A stretch of 64,000 bases of DNA, taken from positions 1 to 64,000 of the forward strand of contig CAJJNQ010000005.1 in NCBI GenBank assembly GCA_905193155.1, read 5' to 3'. The position numbers and the translations under genes were made by a program. Of this stretch, positions 54,063-62,968 are shown in pieces (position 1 is the first letter of the stretch; the number at the start of each line of letters is the position of its first letter). Under the pieces are notes generated by a model. It was not told where the DNA came from and ran no database searches. It was given only the letters and a program-made list of their open reading frames with translations. Source of the stretch: an uncultured Christensenella sp. Lineage in GTDB: Bacteria; Bacillota; Clostridia; Christensenellales; UBA1750.

Positions 54063-55352
54063 TTATCGCAGGTCGGTCACGCGCTTGGCCTTGCCCTCAA
54101 AGCGCTTGAGGGTGTTGGGCGAAACAAGAGTGACTTTCGCGTCAATCTGCAAAACAACCTTGAGCTTATCGTGAATCTTCTTGGTGAGCGCTTCCAGTTC
54201 GCCGTAGGCTTCCAACAGGCTTGCGTCGGTCAGCTCCACCTTGACCTCGATCTGATCCATGAAGCCCTTCTTGGTGACGACGATCTCGTAGTGCGGGCCA
54301 ATGCCCTCCATGCCGATGAGCGCGCTCTCGATCTGAGAGGGGAACACGTTGACGCCGCGGATGATGAGCATATCGTCGCTGCGGCCGGCAATCTTCTGCA
54401 TGCGCATGGTGGTGCGGCCGCATTTGCACGGTTCTTTGATCAGGCGGGTGATGTCGTGCGTGCGGTAGCGCAGCAGCGGCAGCGCCTGCTTTTTGAGCGG
54501 CGTGACGACCAGCTCGCCCCACTCGCCTTCCGGCACGGGTTCGCCGGTTTCGGGATCGACCACTTCGCAATAGAAGTAGTCCTCATTGATGTGCATGCCG
54601 CATTTTTCGGTGCACTCCCCCGAAACGCCGGGGCCGACCAGTTCGCTCATGCCGTAGTTTTCCGTCGCAGTGATGTGCCAGCGGCGCTCCAATTCCCGAC
54701 GCATTTCTTCCGTAGAGCCCTCCGCGCCGAACAGACCGGTGCGCAGTTTAATCTTATCCATCATGCCCATGCGCTCAGCGACTTCCGCCATGTAGAGCGC
54801 GTAAGAGGGCGTAGCCACCAACAGCGTCGTGCCAAAGTCTGCCATCAGATTGATCTGGCGCTCGGTATTGCCAGACGAAATCGGAATAACCGCCGCGCCG
54901 ATCTTGCTCAGACCCTGATGCAGCCCCAGCGCGCCGGTGAACAGACCGTAGCCAAAAGAAATCTGCGCGATGTCCTCATCGGTCGCTCCGCCCGCGGCCG
55001 CCAAGCGCGCCACGCAGGTGGACCACATCTCGATATCGTCGCGCGTATAGCCCACCACAGTCGGTCGGCCCGTGGTGCCGGAGGAGGCATGGATGCGGAC
55101 GATTTCCTTCATCGGCACGGCAAACAGGTCGTAAGGGTAATGATCGCGCAGGTCGTCCTTGACCGTAAAGGGCAGGCGGCGGATGTCATCCAGAGATTGG
55201 ATATCCTCCGGCTTGATGCGGAGCGCGTCCAATCGTTCTTTATACATGGGCACACGCTCGTAAACATAGGCCACCGTCTCCTGCAAACGCTTCAGTTGCA
55301 GCGCCTCCATTTCGGCACGACCCATCGTTTCGATTTCCGGCTGGTAAATCAT
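54063..55352 (-). CDS. paaK: Phenylacetate-CoA ligase, copy 2 (upstream)
   Basis: 429 residues with HASSGTTGRPTVVG (ATP binding), ENYGMSELVGPGVSGE and the C-terminal VIRGVNVFPSQIE domain. It is the first gene of the operon, 11 bases before iorA. With the ligase at 50392-51699 the iorAB pair is flanked by two ligases. Possible reasons are different aryl substrates (phenyl, indole, hydroxyphenyl) or opposite directions of reaction. Confidence 0.93.
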   Translation of the reverse strand: MIYQPEIETMGRAEMEALQLKRLQETVAYVYERVPMYKERLDALRIKPEDIQSLDDIRRLPFTVKDDLRDHYPYDLFAVPMKEIVRIHASSGTTGRPTVVGYTRDDIEMWSTCVARLAAAGGATDEDIAQISFGYGLFTGALGLHQGLSKIGAAVIPISSGNTERQINLMADFGTTLLVATPSYALYMAEVAERMGMMDKIKLRTGLFGAEGSTEEMRRELERRWHITATENYGMSELVGPGVSGECTEKCGMHINEDYFYCEVVDPETGEPVPEGEWGELVVTPLKKQALPLLRYRTHDITRLIKEPCKCGRTTMRMQKIAGRSDDMLIIRGVNVFPSQIESALIGMEGIGPHYEIVVTKKGFMDQIEVKVELTDASLLEAYGELEALTKKIHDKLKVVLQIDAKVTLVSPNTLKRFEGKAKRVTDLR

Positions 55353-55392
55353 GGTTTCTTCCTCTTTTCTACCGTTCTTCCGTCATGATGCG

Positions 55393-55421
55393 ATGCGCGG
55401 CGGCCTGCGGCCGCCGCGCAT
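55393..55421 (-). promoter_or_regulatory. GC-rich hairpin in the leader of the paaK-ior operon
   Basis: A perfect 13-base stem ATGCGCGGCGGCC/GGCCGCCGCGCAT with a three-base loop, about 40 bases before the first ligase start. There is no T run, so it is not a normal terminator. It could stabilise the mRNA or regulate translation. Confidence 0.6.
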
Positions 55422-55433
55422 TGGATAGATTTT

Positions 55434-55462
55434 ATTATACTCATTTTATGCATCTTTGCAAA
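55434..55462 (-). promoter_or_regulatory. Promoter of the paaK-ior-ACT operon
   Basis: Minus-strand TTTGCA (55462-55457), 17 bases, TATAAT (55439-55434). The predicted start is near 55427, placing the GC hairpin at the very 5' end of the mRNA. Confidence 0.6.
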
Positions 55463-55604
55463 GACCTAAATCGCGCTTTTGCTTTTTCTGCTCTATTTCA
55501 TGTATCAAGACTGTGAATAAAAAGCGCGGCCTTTGCCAAGGCTAATCCAGACCGGAGATTTCTATTCAAGTTTCATGACAAGTTTGATAAATTATAATTT
55601 AATA

Positions 55605-55633
55605 TTGACAACTAATTATCAATATGATATTCT
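55605..55633 (+). promoter_or_regulatory. Promoter of the alcohol dehydrogenase gene with Rex-like site
   Basis: TTGACA (55605-55610), 17 bases, TATTCT (55628-55633). TTGACAA-CTAA-TTATCAA (55605-55622) overlaps the -35 and has the 7-4-7 layout of a Rex operator (TTGTTAA-N4-TTAACAA), with some mismatches. Confidence 0.5.
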
Positions 55634-55689
55634 TTGCACAGATATAAATTTTCTGCCGCTGCGCAGAAACGAGAAAGGATGGTTTCATT

Positions 55690-56862
55690 ATGGCACGTTT
55701 TACGCTTCCCTGTGATCTCTATTTCGGCAAGGGTGCAATGGAAGAGCTGCGCACCGCGCTTGCCGGATACAAAAAGGGCTTCATCGTCGTGGGCGGTCAC
55801 TCGATGCAGAAGAACGGCTTTCTGGCTAAGCTGGAAAATATCCTGCACGAGGCCGGTCTGGAGACGCAGGTCTTTGAAGGCGTCGAGCCCGATCCTTCTG
55901 TCGAAACCGTGATGCGCGGCGCGCAGGCGATGCGCGATTTCCAGCCCGACGTGATTCTCTCCATCGGCGGCGGTTCCCCCATGGACGCAGCCAAGGCGAT
56001 GTGGGTGTTCTACGAGCATCCCGAAAAGACCTTTGACGACATCAAGGATCCCTTCACCATCCCGAAGCTGCGCAACAAGGCCATCTTCGCAGCCATCCCC
56101 TCCACCTCCGGCACCGCGTCGGAAGTGACGGCCTTCTCGGTCATCACCGACTACAAGACGTTGGTCAAGTACCCTCTGGCGGACTTCAACATCACGCCCG
56201 ATATCGCCATTCTGGATGAGGACATCCCGTTGACGATGCCCAGGACGCTGACCGCGCACACCGGCATGGACGCGCTGACCCACGCCATCGAGGCCTATGT
56301 GGCGGGTCTGCATTCCGATTTCTCCGATCCGCTGGCGCTCAAGGCGATCCAGATGATTTTCGATTACCTGCCCGCTTCCTACAACGGCGATGAAACCGCG
56401 CGCGGCAAGATGCACGTCGCACAGTGCCTGGCAGGCATGGCTTTCTCCAACGCGCTGCTCGGCATTGCCCATTCGCTGGCCCACAAGGTCGGCGCACAGT
56501 ATGAAATCCCGCACGGCTGCTGCAACGCAATCCTGCTGCCCAACGTCATCCGCTACAACTCCAAGGCCTGCTTAAGCCGCTATGCGGACATCGCCCGCTA
56601 CATCGGCCTGACCGGCAAGGATGATCAGGAGCTGACGGATAAGCTGGTGGAAAAGGTCGAGCAGCTGAACAAGACCGTCGATATTGCACCCAGCTTCCGC
56701 GAGCACGGCGTGACGGACGAAAAGTTCAACAGCACCATCGACTTTGTCGCACAGCAGGCTTTCGGCGATCCCTGCACCGGCTCCAACCCGCGCCAGACCT
56801 CGCCCGAAGATCTCAAAAAGATCCTGATCTGCTGCCTGGACGGCAAAAAGGTCGATTTCTGA
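55690..56862 (+). CDS. Iron-containing alcohol dehydrogenase
   Basis: 390 residues. NAD(P)H-dependent reduction of aldehydes to alcohols, family III (iron) type. The nucleotide loop is SIGGGSPMDAAKA; metal ligands fit HTGMDALTHAIEAY and the following HSLAHKVGAQYEIPHGCCNA. It has the butanol-dehydrogenase layout but the substrate is unknown. AAAGGATGG precedes the ATG. It is monocistronic, with its own promoter and terminator, and a Rex-like site points to NADH control. Confidence 0.93.
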   Translation: MARFTLPCDLYFGKGAMEELRTALAGYKKGFIVVGGHSMQKNGFLAKLENILHEAGLETQVFEGVEPDPSVETVMRGAQAMRDFQPDVILSIGGGSPMDAAKAMWVFYEHPEKTFDDIKDPFTIPKLRNKAIFAAIPSTSGTASEVTAFSVITDYKTLVKYPLADFNITPDIAILDEDIPLTMPRTLTAHTGMDALTHAIEAYVAGLHSDFSDPLALKAIQMIFDYLPASYNGDETARGKMHVAQCLAGMAFSNALLGIAHSLAHKVGAQYEIPHGCCNAILLPNVIRYNSKACLSRYADIARYIGLTGKDDQELTDKLVEKVEQLNKTVDIAPSFREHGVTDEKFNSTIDFVAQQAFGDPCTGSNPRQTSPEDLKKILICCLDGKKVDF

Positions 56863-56886
56863 TTTTGTTTTCACAAATCCCTTTCG

Positions 56887-56917
56887 GAGGACGCGCCGCA
56901 GCGCGTCCTCTTTTTTT
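56887..56917 (+). terminator. Intrinsic terminator after the alcohol dehydrogenase gene
   Basis: GAGGACGCG pairs with CGCGTCCTC around six bases, followed by seven T residues. Confidence 0.9.
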
Positions 56918-56997
56918 ACACGTTTTCACTTTCGCCCCGGAGCGGCAGGCTGTATAATACCCGCATAAAAAATGCTTCCAAACGGGAGGATTCATCC

Positions 56998-57510
56998 ATG
57001 ACGGGCAATAAGAATCTCGTACTGATCGGCATGCCGGGCAGCGGCAAGAGCACCGTGGGCGTGCTCTGCGCCAAGGCGCTGGGGATGCCTTTTCTCGATA
57101 CCGACCTTGCCATCCAGCAAAAGACCGGCAAGCTCCTGCAAAAATCCGTAGACGAATTGGGCGCGGAGGGCTTTCTGGCGATGGAAGAGCAGGTTATTAT
57201 CTCTTTGGACTGTGAAAACACCGTGCTGGCCACCGGCGGCTCCGTCGCCCTGGAGGACAACTCCATGGCGCATCTGAGGGAACGCGGCGTGGTGTTTTAT
57301 CTTTCCCTTCCATATAAAGAAATCGAGCGGCGGCTGCGCAACATCGCCACGCGCGGCATCGCTATGGGTCCCGGAGAAAGCCTGAAAACCCTCTATGATT
57401 ACCGCGTGCCGCACTACGAAAAATGGGCGGATGTGGTCATCGAAGGGTGCGGACAGACGTTGGAAGAAACCGTGCAGGCCGTCGTCTCCGCCTGGCGCGC
57501 TATGAACTAA
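56998..57510 (+). CDS. aroK: Shikimate kinase
   Basis: 170 residues. Phosphorylates shikimate in aromatic amino-acid synthesis. P-loop GMPGSGKSTVG, magnesium site FLDTDLAI, substrate glycine loop ATGGSVAL. The usual lid arginine is present (NIATRGIAMGP). CGGGAGG precedes the ATG, and a TATAAT box lies at 56953-56958 with a weak -35. No other aro genes are near. Confidence 0.92.
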   Translation: MTGNKNLVLIGMPGSGKSTVGVLCAKALGMPFLDTDLAIQQKTGKLLQKSVDELGAEGFLAMEEQVIISLDCENTVLATGGSVALEDNSMAHLRERGVVFYLSLPYKEIERRLRNIATRGIAMGPGESLKTLYDYRVPHYEKWADVVIEGCGQTLEETVQAVVSAWRAMN

Positions 57511-57653
57511 TCGTTCATTTTATCTTTACAAAGGCCGCAAAATGCCGTATACTCTTCTGCGTAGCATGGATGGCTCGATGAGTGAGCCGTTTTGCCGCCC
57601 GCGGGCGGCGCAATTCCCCAAGGCAGAATGGAAGAACGGAAGGTGGGTCTTTG

Positions 57654-59102
57654 ATGAAGTGGGTCTTTTTGTCTCTTTACCTCGTAGCGATTGTTGTGAT
57701 CGCCGTGCTTTCCTCGCGGAAAGTGAAAAGCCTTAACGATTTTCATCTGGGCGGCAGAAATGTAGGTCCCTGGCTGTCTGCGTTCGCATACGGCACGACC
57801 TATTTTTCTGCCGTCATTTTTGTCGGCTATGCAGGCAAGCTGGGCTGGAACTTCGGCACGGCGGCCAGCTGGATCGGCATCGGCAACGCGCTGATCGGCT
57901 CGGCACTTGCCTGGGCCGTGCTGGGCAACCGCACGCGCACCATGACGCAGAATCTCGGCGCAACCACCATGCCGGAGTTCTTCGAGATGCGCTACGACTC
58001 GAAGTTTCTCAAAATTGCGGTCGCGCTGGTGATCTTCGTGTTCCTTGTGCCCTACTCCGCGTCGGTCTATCAGGGCCTTGGCTATCTGTTTGAATCGACG
58101 TTCGGGCTTCCGGTGGAGGTCTGTATGATCGCCATGGCGGTCTTTACGCTGATTGCGGTGTTTCTGGGCGGATATCTCGGTTCGGTGCTGATCGACTTTG
58201 TGCAGGGCATCGTGATGATCGCAGGTGTATGCCTGATGATGATTTTCTTATTTAATAAAATGGGCGGCGTGCAGACGGCGTTTTCCAGCCTGAAGGCGAT
58301 CGATCCCGAGTTGGTCTCCGCCGTCGGTCCTTCGCCGCTGAACCTTTTGTGGATGGTCTGCCTGACCTCGTTCGGCGTATGGGGGCTGCCGCAGATGGTG
58401 CACAAGTTCTATGCCATCCGCGACAGACGCTCGGTCAGAATCGGTGCAATCGTCTCTACCCTGTTCGCCACGCTCATCGGCGGGTGTGCCTATCTTGCCG
58501 GATCGTTCTCGCGCGTGGTGCTGAACATCAGCGACCCCGCGGCGGTGGGCGGCGTGGACAAGCTCGTGCCGGAGATGCTCTTTGCCTCGATGCCGGAATG
58601 GATGCTGGGGCTGATCGTGGTGCTGGTATTGTCCGCATCGATGTCTACGCTGCAATCGCTGGTCATGGTGTCCTCCTCCGCCATTGCCATCGACCTGGTC
58701 AAGGGCGTATTCAAGCCGAACATGAGCGATAAGGCGGTTAAAGGCCTGATGCGCGGGCTGTGCGCAGCATTCGTCGTGGTATCGCTGATCATTGCACTGG
58801 GGCAGGTCGCGGAGATCGTGACGCTGATGAGCATGAGCTGGGGCACGGTGGCCGGCTGCATTTTGGGGCCGTATCTGTTCGGCGTAGTGAGCAAGCGCGC
58901 CAACAAGCGGGGCGCGATCTGCGGTTTTTCTGCCGGACTGCTGCTCTCCATCGCCCTGACGATTGCGCTGGGCACGGGTCAGGCGCCGATGATCGGCTGC
59001 CTTTCGATGCTGGCCTCCGTCGTGGTCACGCCGCTGGTTTCGCTTCTCGCACCCGCGCCCGATCAGGCGCTGATCGCCTGTGCGTTTGCAAAGGGCAAAT
59101 AA
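57654..59102 (+). CDS. Sodium:solute symporter (SSS family)
   Basis: 482 residues with about thirteen membrane spans. The N-terminus reads MKWVFLSLYLVAIVVIAVLS, and DFHLGGRNVGPWLSAFAYGTTYFSA is the signature region of the SSS fold. GTRTRTM-type cytoplasmic loop and GGYLGSVLIDFVQGIVM fit PutP/PanF relatives. It imports a metabolite with sodium; the substrate is not evident. ATG 57654 has GGAAGGTGGG upstream; an upstream in-frame ATG adds 24 basic residues without a good site. Confidence 0.9.
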   Translation: MKWVFLSLYLVAIVVIAVLSSRKVKSLNDFHLGGRNVGPWLSAFAYGTTYFSAVIFVGYAGKLGWNFGTAASWIGIGNALIGSALAWAVLGNRTRTMTQNLGATTMPEFFEMRYDSKFLKIAVALVIFVFLVPYSASVYQGLGYLFESTFGLPVEVCMIAMAVFTLIAVFLGGYLGSVLIDFVQGIVMIAGVCLMMIFLFNKMGGVQTAFSSLKAIDPELVSAVGPSPLNLLWMVCLTSFGVWGLPQMVHKFYAIRDRRSVRIGAIVSTLFATLIGGCAYLAGSFSRVVLNISDPAAVGGVDKLVPEMLFASMPEWMLGLIVVLVLSASMSTLQSLVMVSSSAIAIDLVKGVFKPNMSDKAVKGLMRGLCAAFVVVSLIIALGQVAEIVTLMSMSWGTVAGCILGPYLFGVVSKRANKRGAICGFSAGLLLSIALTIALGTGQAPMIGCLSMLASVVVTPLVSLLAPAPDQALIACAFAKGK

Positions 59103-59135
59103 TTTCTTTACAAAATTTTTATTCCCATCCTGCGG

Positions 59136-59167
59136 AAAAGGCGGATTTATATCCGCCTTTTCTTTTT
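59136..59167 (+). terminator. Intrinsic terminator after the sodium symporter gene
   Basis: AAAAGGCGGAT pairs with ATCCGCCTTTT around a four-base loop, then CTTTTT. Confidence 0.85.
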
Positions 59168-59193
59168 ACATTTGCCCGTGAGTATGATATAAT
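59165..59193 (+). promoter_or_regulatory. Promoter of the CNNM/CorC gene
   Basis: TTTACA (59165-59170), 17 bases, TATAAT (59188-59193). It starts directly at the end of the preceding terminator. Confidence 0.65.
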
Positions 59194-59227
59194 AAAAATA
59201 ATTCGAATTTCAAAAGGGGGAATTCCT

Positions 59228-60580
59228 GTGCCTGCGGACCCTATATGGGGGCAACTGATTCTACAAGTCATTTTGATCGCGGTCAACGCATTCTTCGCCG
59301 CTGCGGAGATCGCCGTGATCAGCCTGGACGAAAACAAACTTCGTGTCCGAGCGGAAAACGGCGATAAAGACGCCGTCCGGATGCTCAAGCTGGTTTCGTC
59401 GCCGTCCGGCTTCCTCTCCACCATCCAGATCGCCATAACGCTTGCCGGCTTTCTGGGATCGGCTTTCGCGGCGGATAATTTCGCCGGCCCGATGGTCGAA
59501 GCATTGATGAAGACGAACGCCTTCGGCAACATGAATCAGAACGTCCTCAATACCGTCTGTGTGATCCTGATTACCATCATCCTCTCCTATTTCACGCTGG
59601 TTTTCGGCGAACTCGTTCCCAAGCGCGTCGCCATGCAGAAGACCGACGCGGTGGCCAAGGTGGTCAGCGGCGTGATTCTGGGCTTTTCCACCGTGATGAA
59701 ACCGCCGGTCTGGCTGCTGACGGTTTCCACCAACGGCGTGCTTCGTCTCTGCCGCATTGATCCCAATGCGCAGGAAGACAGCGTCACCGAGCAGGACATC
59801 CGCATGATGGCCGATATCGGTGAAGAAAAGGGTTCCATCACCGAGACCGAAGGCGAGATGATCGACAACATCTTCGAGTTCAACAACCACACCGCCTTCG
59901 ACGTCATGACCCACCGCACCGACGTGATCGCCATCAGCGCGGACGCAACGGACGAGGAGATTTTGCGCACCATCCGCGAATCCGGTCTGTCGCGCATCCC
60001 GGTGTACGAAAAGACCATCGACGATGTGATCGGCATCCTGCGCGTGAGAGAATACCTGCTCTACCGCGCGGTGGATGACAACCGCACCCTGCGCGAGATG
60101 CTGCATACGCCCAATTTCGTGCCTGAGAGTGTGCGCACCGACGTGCTCTTCCGCTCCATGCAGCAGAAGAAAAACCACATCGCCATCGTCGTAGACGAAT
60201 ACGGCGGGGTGAGCGGTCTGGTGACGATGGAAGACCTGCTGGAAGAGATCGTGGGCAATATCTACGACGAATACGACCCGCAGGTGGAGCAGGCGGTCGC
60301 CAAGATCGGCGACAACCTCTGGCGCGTTTCCGGCATCTGCGAGCTTTCCGTGCTGTCCGAGGCGCTGGATACGCCGCTGCCGCTGGATGAGGATTACGAT
60401 ACGCTGAGCGGTCTGGTGTTCTCTCAGCTCTCCTCCATCCCGCAGGACGGTTCGCATCCCGAGCTGGATGTAGCCGGTCTGCACATCTATGTGGAAGAAA
60501 TCTCCGACCACCGCGTCGAATGGGCGCAGGTGAGCAAGCTCTATCCCGAAAGCGACGCTCCCGAAGCGGAAGCTGATTAA
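59228..60580 (+). CDS. CNNM/CorC-family (hemolysin-like) transporter with CBS domains
   Basis: 450 residues. N-terminal DUF21 membrane domain (about 1-190) with NAFFAAAEIAVISLDENKLR and FGELVPKRVAMQ, a pair of CBS domains (about 215-335) with MTHRTDVIAI and IVVDEYGGVSGLVTMEDLLEE, and a C-terminal CorC_HlyC domain. Family members are linked to magnesium or cobalt efflux. The GTG start has AAAAGGGGG at eight bases; the long in-frame stretch upstream overlaps the previous gene and is not used. Confidence 0.93.
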   Translation: MPADPIWGQLILQVILIAVNAFFAAAEIAVISLDENKLRVRAENGDKDAVRMLKLVSSPSGFLSTIQIAITLAGFLGSAFAADNFAGPMVEALMKTNAFGNMNQNVLNTVCVILITIILSYFTLVFGELVPKRVAMQKTDAVAKVVSGVILGFSTVMKPPVWLLTVSTNGVLRLCRIDPNAQEDSVTEQDIRMMADIGEEKGSITETEGEMIDNIFEFNNHTAFDVMTHRTDVIAISADATDEEILRTIRESGLSRIPVYEKTIDDVIGILRVREYLLYRAVDDNRTLREMLHTPNFVPESVRTDVLFRSMQQKKNHIAIVVDEYGGVSGLVTMEDLLEEIVGNIYDEYDPQVEQAVAKIGDNLWRVSGICELSVLSEALDTPLPLDEDYDTLSGLVFSQLSSIPQDGSHPELDVAGLHIYVEEISDHRVEWAQVSKLYPESDAPEAEAD

Positions 60581-60588
60581 TAAAAAAA

Positions 60589-60631
60589 AGAAGGCTTCGC
60601 CGCAAAAATCTGCGGTAAAGCCTTCTTTTTT
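60589..60631. terminator. Bidirectional terminator between the CorC-like and YwaF-like genes
   Basis: AGAAGGCTTCGCCGCA pairs with TGCGGTAAAGCCTTCT with one bulge, flanked by A and T runs on both sides. Confidence 0.85.
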
Positions 60632-60635
60632 ATAC

Positions 60636-61349
60636 TCACGCTTTTTTGCGTCTCTCGGAAGCGAGAATAAAGGGCAGATGGAACAGCGAGATCAACACGA
60701 CTCCCAGCGAAACCATCCGCAGCAGATAGACATACCAACCCTTGTCGAGGTTGAGCACCGGCAGGTTTTCCATCGGCGGGCGGGTGAGATAAAAGAAGTT
60801 CGTGTCATAGGCGGAGAGCGCGCCGTTGACATACAGCATCAAAAACGCCGCCAGCATCAATAGCCCCATGTTTTCCCCCAGCACGCGGAAACTGCCCAGC
60901 TTCGCCCTCCCCGACAGGATCAGATAGATGGAAAACCACATCAATCCTGCGTGATAGACAAAGCACTGATAGACCGGAAGCGACGCAAAATCCGTGCCGT
61001 TGGTCGGGATCAAGATGGCGCAGAAGCTGCCCAGCGTCCCCGCGGCCGCCAGAAAATTCATCAGCACACGCTTGAGACTTCCTTCTTTTCCGAAGGTGAT
61101 ATAGAGCACAACAAAAATCATCAGGCTGCACAGATGCAGCGGCAGGCTGTGCGGGTCCAGGTGCATCCCGCCCTCCGGACTTTCCACCATGTTGCTCAGA
61201 ACTTTACTGACCTCGCTCAGCGCACAGATGGCCGTTATGATCCCGCCCGCCGTTTTAAGGCTTAATTTCTTTTGAACACTGAGCGCGCAAAGCCCGGCAA
61301 CCGCTCCTGCACACAACCCGATCCAGATAAAATGCTCCGCAGTAAACAT
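60636..61349 (-). CDS. YwaF/TIGR02206-family membrane protein
   Basis: 237 residues with six or seven membrane spans. The loop HLDPHSLPLHLCSLMIF is typical of the YwaF family, whose function is unknown. It is converging with the CorC-like gene and shares its terminator. It ends in basic residues (ASERRKKA). Confidence 0.82.
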   Translation of the reverse strand: MFTAEHFIWIGLCAGAVAGLCALSVQKKLSLKTAGGIITAICALSEVSKVLSNMVESPEGGMHLDPHSLPLHLCSLMIFVVLYITFGKEGSLKRVLMNFLAAAGTLGSFCAILIPTNGTDFASLPVYQCFVYHAGLMWFSIYLILSGRAKLGSFRVLGENMGLLMLAAFLMLYVNGALSAYDTNFFYLTRPPMENLPVLNLDKGWYVYLLRMVSLGVVLISLFHLPFILASERRKKA

Positions 61350-61508
61350 CTTTTTCTCCTTTGCCTTTGGGTAAATATTTCAGATGCCTGCGATATTCTA
61401 TCACGGAAAGCACAGAAAATCCACAGTATGTTTCAGCCAGAAAGCGCCTTTCCCGCGCCGCGCGGATGTGCTATACTGAAAAAGGAACCATAAGGAGGTT
61501 TTGCTCCG

Positions 61509-61973
61509 ATGAAGGACGAATATGAGCAGGCCATGAACCAGGCGATGTACTACCTGGGCGTGCGTGCGCGAACCGTCAAACAGATGGAAGATTATCTCAT
61601 CAAAAAACAGCACGACGAGCACACCATCGCCTGCGTGATGGAAAAGCTGATCGAATACGGCTTGCTGGACGATGAACAATATGCCCAGCGCTATGTGCAA
61701 ACGCGCAAGGACACCAGCGGCAAATACCTGCTGCGCCAGAAGATGAAGATGCAGGGGTTGTCCTCCAACGTGATCGACGAAGCGGTGGGCGCCATCCCCT
61801 TTGAAGACCAGGTGGCCGCCGCCCGCGCCCTAATCGACCGCAAAATGGCGGGCGACGAGCGGGAGGACGCGCTGCGCCGCGCCGTGCAGTCGGTGATGCG
61901 GCGCGGGTTTGCCTATGATGTGGTGCGCGCTGCGGCAGACCAATATAAGGAGGAACTGGAATGGGAAGAATAG
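61509..61973 (+). CDS. recX: Regulatory protein RecX
   Basis: 154 residues. It binds RecA filaments and limits recombination. The three three-helix repeats are visible, beginning AMYYLGVRARTVKQMEDYL, then VMEKLIEYGLLDDEQYAQRYV and MRRGFAYDVVRAA. AAGGAGG precedes the ATG. It overlaps the start of birA. No recA is in the window. Confidence 0.92.
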   Translation: MKDEYEQAMNQAMYYLGVRARTVKQMEDYLIKKQHDEHTIACVMEKLIEYGLLDDEQYAQRYVQTRKDTSGKYLLRQKMKMQGLSSNVIDEAVGAIPFEDQVAAARALIDRKMAGDEREDALRRAVQSVMRRGFAYDVVRAAADQYKEELEWEE

Positions 61974-62968
61974 CCTCCCCCTATGTGCCGGACGACGCCG
62001 ACCGGCAGCTGCTCCGTCTGCTGCTGGCGGGCGGACCGGTTTCCGGCGAGGAAATGAGCCGGAAATTGAACATGACCCGCGCGGCGGTTTGGAAGCGCAT
62101 CGCGCACCTGCGGGAAATGGGATATGACATCGAATCCGCGCCGCGCAAGGGCTATTGGCTGGCGGGCGACGTGCTCAAGGCGGACGCGGTGCTGGCGCAG
62201 CTGCACACCCGCTGGCTGGGACATACGCTGATCTGCGAACCGGTGGTGGATTCCACCTTCAAGCTGATGCGTGATCTGGAAAGCACCGGCTGTCCGGACG
62301 GCACGGTCGCCGTCGCAGGACAGCAGACCGAGGGCCGTGGGCGCATGAACCGCCGCTGGGCTTCCCCGCCGGACACCGGGCTTTATTTCAACGTCCTGCT
62401 GCGGCCGAATCTGCCCACCGTGCAGGCGGTACGCCTCACCCCCGCCATTGCCGTGGGCGTGTGCCATGCGCTGCGGAACCTTGGCTTTGATGCAAAAATC
62501 AAATGGCCAAACGATATCGTGATCAGCGGGCGCAAGGTCTGCGGGATGCTGCTGGAGATGGGGGGCGATCTGGAGCGGCTGAAATTCATCTCCGCCGGCA
62601 TCGGCATCAACGTTTTGCAGAAGCTGGAGGATTTCCCCGAGGATCTGCGCGAAAAGGCCGGTTCTCTGGCGCTGGCGGGCGGCAAGGGTTTTTCGCTCAC
62701 GCGCACGGATGTGCTCTGCGCCTGTCTCTCCGCCATTGAACAGGCGGTGGAGCTTTGCTATGCCGATTACCCCGCGCTGCTGGAAGAATACCGCGCGCTT
62801 TCCATCACCATCGGGTCGGAAATCGTGGCCTCCGGCGGATCGGATGTGCGGGGCACGGCGATCGATATCAACGAAAACGGCGAGCTGCTGGTGCGCGACG
62901 CGGCAGGAGAAGTCCATGTGCTGCGCACGGGCGATGTCTCGGTCAGAGGAGTGATGGGTTATGTATAA
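61961..62968 (+). CDS. birA: Bifunctional biotin-protein ligase and repressor
   Basis: 335 residues. An N-terminal winged helix (about 10-70, EEMSRKLNMTRAAVWKRI) is followed by the ligase domain with the biotinyl-AMP loop EGRGRMNRRWASP and KWPNDIVISGRKVCGMLLE, then a C-terminal SH3-like domain. It attaches biotin to carboxylase carriers and may repress biotin genes. The start overlaps recX; the end overlaps the peptidase gene by eight bases. Confidence 0.95.
   Translation: MGRIASPYVPDDADRQLLRLLLAGGPVSGEEMSRKLNMTRAAVWKRIAHLREMGYDIESAPRKGYWLAGDVLKADAVLAQLHTRWLGHTLICEPVVDSTFKLMRDLESTGCPDGTVAVAGQQTEGRGRMNRRWASPPDTGLYFNVLLRPNLPTVQAVRLTPAIAVGVCHALRNLGFDAKIKWPNDIVISGRKVCGMLLEMGGDLERLKFISAGIGINVLQKLEDFPEDLREKAGSLALAGGKGFSLTRTDVLCACLSAIEQAVELCYADYPALLEEYRALSITIGSEIVASGGSDVRGTAIDINENGELLVRDAAGEVHVLRTGDVSVRGVMGYV

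Noticed and set aside
58760..59227. In-frame extension of the CorC-like protein by about 156 codons
   Set aside because: It overlaps the sodium symporter gene, a terminator and the promoter at 59165-59193; the GTG at 59228 has a strong ribosome site.
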